From positions 1 to 9,385 of the forward strand of contig CAMPJM010000129.1 of the NCBI GenBank assembly GCA_946886805.1: a stretch of DNA of 9,385 nucleotides. The letters are read 5' to 3'. The notes under the pieces are model-generated. The model worked only from the letters and a program-made list of their open reading frames with translations. It did no database searches and was not told where the DNA came from. The position numbers were made by a program, and so were the translations under genes. This document shows, one piece after another, positions 6,616 to 9,385 of this stretch (positions are counted from its first letter, which is position 1; every line of letters begins with the position of its first letter). The DNA comes from an uncultured Flammeovirgaceae bacterium (GTDB taxonomy: Bacteria > Bacteroidota > Bacteroidia > Cytophagales > Cyclobacteriaceae).

Positions 6616-6791
6616 GTTAAACCCGAAATATGCATTAGAATATCTATTCCGAAGCAAAATAGCTGCAAATCAGTCGCTTTGCTAATTTTCATCCTGTAAC
6701 CATAGCGGTGCTATGCTTTTCGGATGAAAATCCCTGATTTATTGCTATTTTACTTCTCATCACAATCCCTAATGCATAATCCGGGTTAAAC
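6616..6791. repeat. Nested multi-tier palindromic element (about 176 bp)
   Basis: The whole segment can fold on itself. The outermost arms at 6616-6638 and 6769-6791 are 23 nt each with three mismatches. The next tier, 6639-6673 with 6734-6768 (35 nt each), pairs mainly through GAAG, AAAATAGC and AAATCAG blocks. A perfect 10-bp stem follows: ATTTTCATCC 6685-6694 with GGATGAAAAT 6722-6731. At the apex is CATAGC-GGT-GCTATG (6701-6715). TTATTGCTATTTT (6739-6751) is also perfectly inverted at 6806-6818, directly before the exchanger's stop codon. There is no coding capacity. It looks like a non-autonomous palindromic repeat or a large RNA hairpin between two co-directional minus-strand genes. Confidence 0.75.
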
Positions 6792-6818
6792 CGAATTTTT
6801 TAGTAAAAATAGCAATAA

Positions 6819-7790
6819 TTACTCTCTCCAAATAAGATAAAAAAGATAAATTATATATCCTGCCAATAAAACAGCCGCTTCTCCACGAGTGAGCTTTCTG
6901 CTCTTTCCCAGGAATAATATAAAAAGAAGAACCGTTCCAGCTATTACTACATATAAATCTTCGTTTAAGACTGAATTATAGCTCATTGGCTGTATTAGAC
7001 CGCTGACCGAAAGTATAAACAGTATGTTGAAAATATTTGATCCAACCACGTTTCCTATGGCTATATCACTGTTCTTTTTAAAGGCCGCCACTGCGGATGT
7101 TGCCAATTCAGGAAGCGAGGTTCCTGCTGCAATTATGGTTAATCCTATCAACTTATCACTTAAATTAAAGCTTCTGGCAATCACCACAGCATTATCAACT
7201 ACCAATTGTCCTCCAAACACAAGGCCAGCCAATCCGCCAACTATCATCAAAATCATGATAGGCAGTGAGTAGCCTTTTTCGGGTTTTGGAATCACCATAG
7301 GATCCATTCCAATTTCCTGCTCCGTTTTTTGACTTTTAAAGGCATAAATCAGGAAGGCAACAAAGAAAACAAGCAAAATAATAGCGTCTATCCTACTGAA
7401 TAAATTCTCTTCTCCCCACAATGCATTGTCGTTGGCGAGGATTAAAAGCAGTAGGGTGGCAAGAAGCGAAAAAGGAATTTCATTTCTGATTGTAGACCTT
7501 TCTACAACAATAGGATAAATAAGCCCTGAGACACCAAGGATAAAAAATAAGTTAAATACATTGCTGCCGATTACATTACCAAAAGCAACTTCATTAAGAC
7601 CTTTGGTGCTGGAAACAATGCTTACGATCAACTCGGGTGTAGAAGTTCCGAATGCAACTATGGTGAGACCAATAACTAATTCGGATACATCAAATTTTTT
7701 GGCCAGTGAAGAGGCTCCTTTTACTAAATAATCCGCTCCTTTTATTAAAAGAATAAAACCTATAACTAATAATAGGATTGTTAATGCCAT
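6819..7790 (-). CDS. Calcium/sodium antiporter of the CaCA family, YrbG-like (323 aa)
   Basis: This integral inner-membrane exchanger is built as an internal duplication of about ten helices. The two alpha-repeats that form the ion site are intact. In the first half, GLTIVAFGTSTPE (41-53) is followed by GNVIGSNVFN (71-80). In the second, GLTIIAAGTSLPE (216-228) is followed by GNVVGSNIFN (246-255). The acidic residues E53 and E228 are the expected cation ligands. A hydrophilic loop (about 152-175) joins the halves. Length and motifs match bacterial YrbG-type proteins. Characterised members exchange Ca2+ for Na+, but some use K+ or H+, and the sequence does not settle this. It lies upstream of the two CNNM genes on the same strand, separated from them by the palindromic element. 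It is divergent from lpd, with a possible -7 box TATATTTA on the minus strand at 7813-7820. Confidence 0.93.
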   Translation of the reverse strand: MALTILLLVIGFILLIKGADYLVKGASSLAKKFDVSELVIGLTIVAFGTSTPELIVSIVSSTKGLNEVAFGNVIGSNVFNLFFILGVSGLIYPIVVERSTIRNEIPFSLLATLLLLILANDNALWGEENLFSRIDAIILLVFFVAFLIYAFKSQKTEQEIGMDPMVIPKPEKGYSLPIMILMIVGGLAGLVFGGQLVVDNAVVIARSFNLSDKLIGLTIIAAGTSLPELATSAVAAFKKNSDIAIGNVVGSNIFNILFILSVSGLIQPMSYNSVLNEDLYVVIAGTVLLFILFLGKSRKLTRGEAAVLLAGYIIYLFYLIWRE

Positions 7791-8051
7791 TTTTTCTTTA
7801 AGAATTTACGTGTAAATATAGAAAGGAATTTAATTACTACACTTATTACCCGAAAAAGTTCTAAAGCCAGCGCTAAAAATTCGGGGCGATACCGAAATGG
7901 GAGTTTAACCGAACTTTAGTATTTGTAATTATATTCAGATACAATTAAAATGATGTTTTGGACTAGCTATTTGTAAATTATCGTTTTTTTCTAACCTCAA
8001 AAAAAGTAAATTTGCAACGTCTAAAAGTTGAATCATAAAACTATATATAAT
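7791..8051. promoter_or_regulatory. Divergent promoter region between the exchanger and lpd
   Basis: This 261-bp AT-rich gap separates two divergently transcribed genes, so promoters for both should lie here. It contains a nested dyad, AAAGTTC (7855-7861) with GAACTTT (7911-7917), which encloses TTCGG (7880-7884) with CCGAA (7892-7896). It also has near-identical direct repeats TATTTGTAATTAT (7920-7932) and TATTTGTAAATTAT (7968-7981). Neither gene has a clear Shine-Dalgarno, which is common in Bacteroidota. Confidence 0.55.
7984..8014 (+). promoter_or_regulatory. Candidate lpd promoter (Bacteroidota sigma-type)
   Basis: TAAATTTG at 8007-8014 matches the Bacteroidota -7 consensus TAnnTTTG exactly. 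A T-run (7984-7990) sits where the -33 TTTG is expected (TTTT at 7984-7987 leaves a 19-nt spacer), but it lacks the G. Transcription would start near 8019-8022, giving a leader of about 30 nt that is A/T-rich before the ATG. Confidence 0.5.
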
Positions 8052-9385
8052 ATGTCAGCAAAATATGATCTGATTGTCATTGGAAGTGGTCCTGGAGGTT
8101 ATGTTGCCGCAATACGTGCTTCTCAATTAGGAATGAAAGTTGGTGTGGTGGAAAGATCCGAATTAGGGGGTATCTGTTTAAACTGGGGTTGTATTCCAAC
8201 AAAAGCTTTGTTAAAGAGTGCCCAGGTTTTCGAATACATTTCGCATGCCGCCGATTATGGGATTGATGTGAAGGAGGCTACAGCAGATTTTTCTGCTATT
8301 GTTAAAAGAAGCAGGGAGGTAGCTAATGGAATGAGCAAGGGAATCCAATTTCTTTTCAAAAAAAATAAGATCGATCATATTGCTGGTTTTGGAAAATTAA
8401 AAGCCAATAAAACCGTAGAAGTTACCGATGAGGCAGGTAAGAAAACCGACTATACCGCTACAAACATAATAGTAGCTACGGGAGGAAGATCGCGGGAACT
8501 TCCTAATTTGCCTATCGACAACAAGAAAATTATAGGTTATAGAAAAGCCATGTCGTTGGAGACCAAGCCAGAATCTATGGTTGTTGTTGGGTCAGGAGCT
8601 ATAGGAGTAGAGTTTGCTTATTTCTATAATTCTATAGGAACAAAAGTTACCATTGTAGAATACATGCCGAACGTGGTACCGGTAGAAGATGAAGAGATCT
8701 CTAAACAATTGGGAAGAAGCCTTAAAAAATCCGGTATTTCTGTCATGACCGAGGCGGAAGTTACCCACGTAGATACAAAAGGGAAAAACTGTAAGGTAAC
8801 GGTAAAAACAAAAAAAGGAGACCAAAAGCTGGAATGTGATATTGTTTTATCGGCAGTTGGAATTTCCACCAATCTTGAAGGAATCGGATTAGAAGATTTA
8901 GGAATTAAAACTGAAAAAGGAAAAGTTTTGGTAGATGATTTCTATAAAACTAATGTCGATGGCATATTTGCAATAGGCGATATTGTACATGGTCCGGCCC
9001 TTGCCCACGTAGCATCAGCTGAAGGAATTATTTGTGTTGAAAAAATCGCCGGGAAAAATCCTGAGCCTATAGATTACAACAATATTCCTGGTTGTACTTA
9101 TTGCCAACCTGAAATAGCTTCAGTAGGCTATACAGAAAAAGCTGCTAGAGAGGCAGGATACGAAATAAAAGTAGGTAAGTTTCCTTTTAGCGCCTCAGGT
9201 AAAGCAAGTGCAGCCGGTGCAAAAGAAGGATTTGTAAAAGTGATTTATGATGCCAAATATGGCGAATGGCTTGGTGCCCATATGATTGGTGCAAATGTGA
9301 CGGAAATGATTGCCGAAGTAGTTGCAGCAAGAAAACTGGAAACAACAGGTCATGAAATTATTAAAACGATACACCCACATCCAAC
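8052..9385 (+). CDS. lpdA: Dihydrolipoyl dehydrogenase (E3), 3' end cut by the window
   Basis: This flavoprotein reoxidises dihydrolipoamide on E2 of the pyruvate, 2-oxoglutarate or branched-chain 2-oxoacid dehydrogenase complexes (or on the glycine-cleavage H protein), passing electrons to NAD+. The frame from ATG 8052 is open for 444 codons. It shows the FAD-binding GSGPGG at 11-16, the redox disulfide GGICLNWGCIPTK with C42 and C47, the NAD-binding VVVGSGAIGVEF at 177-188, and the second FAD motif DGIFAIGD at 303-310. It ends in IHPHP, with H443 aligning to the catalytic His. The partner Glu, five residues later, is beyond the window, and about 20 residues are missing compared with the usual 460-470. 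No E1 or E2 gene is visible upstream, so which complex it serves is open. Start choice is firm: MSAKYDLIVIG is a typical N-terminus. Confidence 0.95.
   Translation, partial: MSAKYDLIVIGSGPGGYVAAIRASQLGMKVGVVERSELGGICLNWGCIPTKALLKSAQVFEYISHAADYGIDVKEATADFSAIVKRSREVANGMSKGIQFLFKKNKIDHIAGFGKLKANKTVEVTDEAGKKTDYTATNIIVATGGRSRELPNLPIDNKKIIGYRKAMSLETKPESMVVVGSGAIGVEFAYFYNSIGTKVTIVEYMPNVVPVEDEEISKQLGRSLKKSGISVMTEAEVTHVDTKGKNCKVTVKTKKGDQKLECDIVLSAVGISTNLEGIGLEDLGIKTEKGKVLVDDFYKTNVDGIFAIGDIVHGPALAHVASAEGIICVEKIAGKNPEPIDYNNIPGCTYCQPEIASVGYTEKAAREAGYEIKVGKFPFSASGKASAAGAKEGFVKVIYDAKYGEWLGAHMIGANVTEMIAEVVAARKLETTGHEIIKTIHPHP

Noticed and set aside
7024..7272. Plus-strand open frame inside the CaCA exchanger
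   Set aside because: It is antisense to the conserved alpha-2 repeat, so it is an artefact of that gene's codon use.
8592..9380. Minus-strand open frames antisense to lpd
   Set aside because: They are short, mutually overlapping, and opposite a gene with every Lpd motif intact.
1..9385. Defence, toxin-antitoxin, phage or biosynthetic system
   Set aside because: All supportable coding genes are housekeeping, transport or envelope genes. I found no nuclease, transposase, integrase or modular enzyme.

Overview
The window looks like chromosomal DNA of a Bacteroidota bacterium, most likely a marine-type flavobacterium. The DNA is AT-rich and its genes lack clear Shine-Dalgarno sites. There is a TAnnTTTG-type -7 element upstream of the lpd gene, and the intergenic gaps are full of short palindromes and heptamer repeats. 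The protein set (a Bacteroidota-style VWA membrane protein, a lipoprotein, and an Lpd with a GGICLNWGCIPTK active site) fits the same assignment. This is inference from style, not from a database match.

Layout. Positions 1-251 hold no gene but contain a perfect 12-bp inverted repeat 86 bp apart and several small hairpins. Six genes follow on the minus strand, read right to left. They are a CaCA-type Na+/Ca2+ exchanger (7790 to 6819), a full-length CNNM/CBS/CorC_HlyC protein (6583 to 5291), a shorter CNNM/CBS protein without the CorC domain (5240 to 4197), FabG (3936 to 3190), a three-TM VWA-domain protein (2739 to 643), and a small lipoprotein whose start overlaps the VWA gene by 14 nt (656 to 252). 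A divergent plus-strand gene, dihydrolipoyl dehydrogenase (lpd), starts at 8052 and runs off the right edge about 20 codons short of a usual Lpd end.

How the genes fit together. The three right-hand minus-strand genes form a cation-transport group: a Ca2+/Na+ exchanger and two CNNM-family proteins (Mg2+/Co2+ efflux or homeostasis in characterised relatives). FabG (fatty-acid synthesis) and Lpd (2-oxoacid dehydrogenase E3) are housekeeping enzymes. The VWA/lipoprotein pair is probably translated together in the envelope and has no known function that I can assign.

The least explained DNA lies between the genes. One element is a nested, multi-tier palindrome of about 176 bp between the exchanger and the CNNM genes (6616-6791), with an extra arm copy reaching 6818. 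Another is a 450-bp gap (2740-3189) holding a GC-rich hairpin, a cluster of three palindromes bracketed by diverged direct repeats, and a nine-unit heptamer array that ends 2 nt before the fabG stop codon. I see no CRISPR array, transposase, phage gene, defence system, tRNA or rRNA. The coding content is ordinary, and any novelty is in the repeat and palindrome elements and the uncharacterised VWA/lipoprotein pair.
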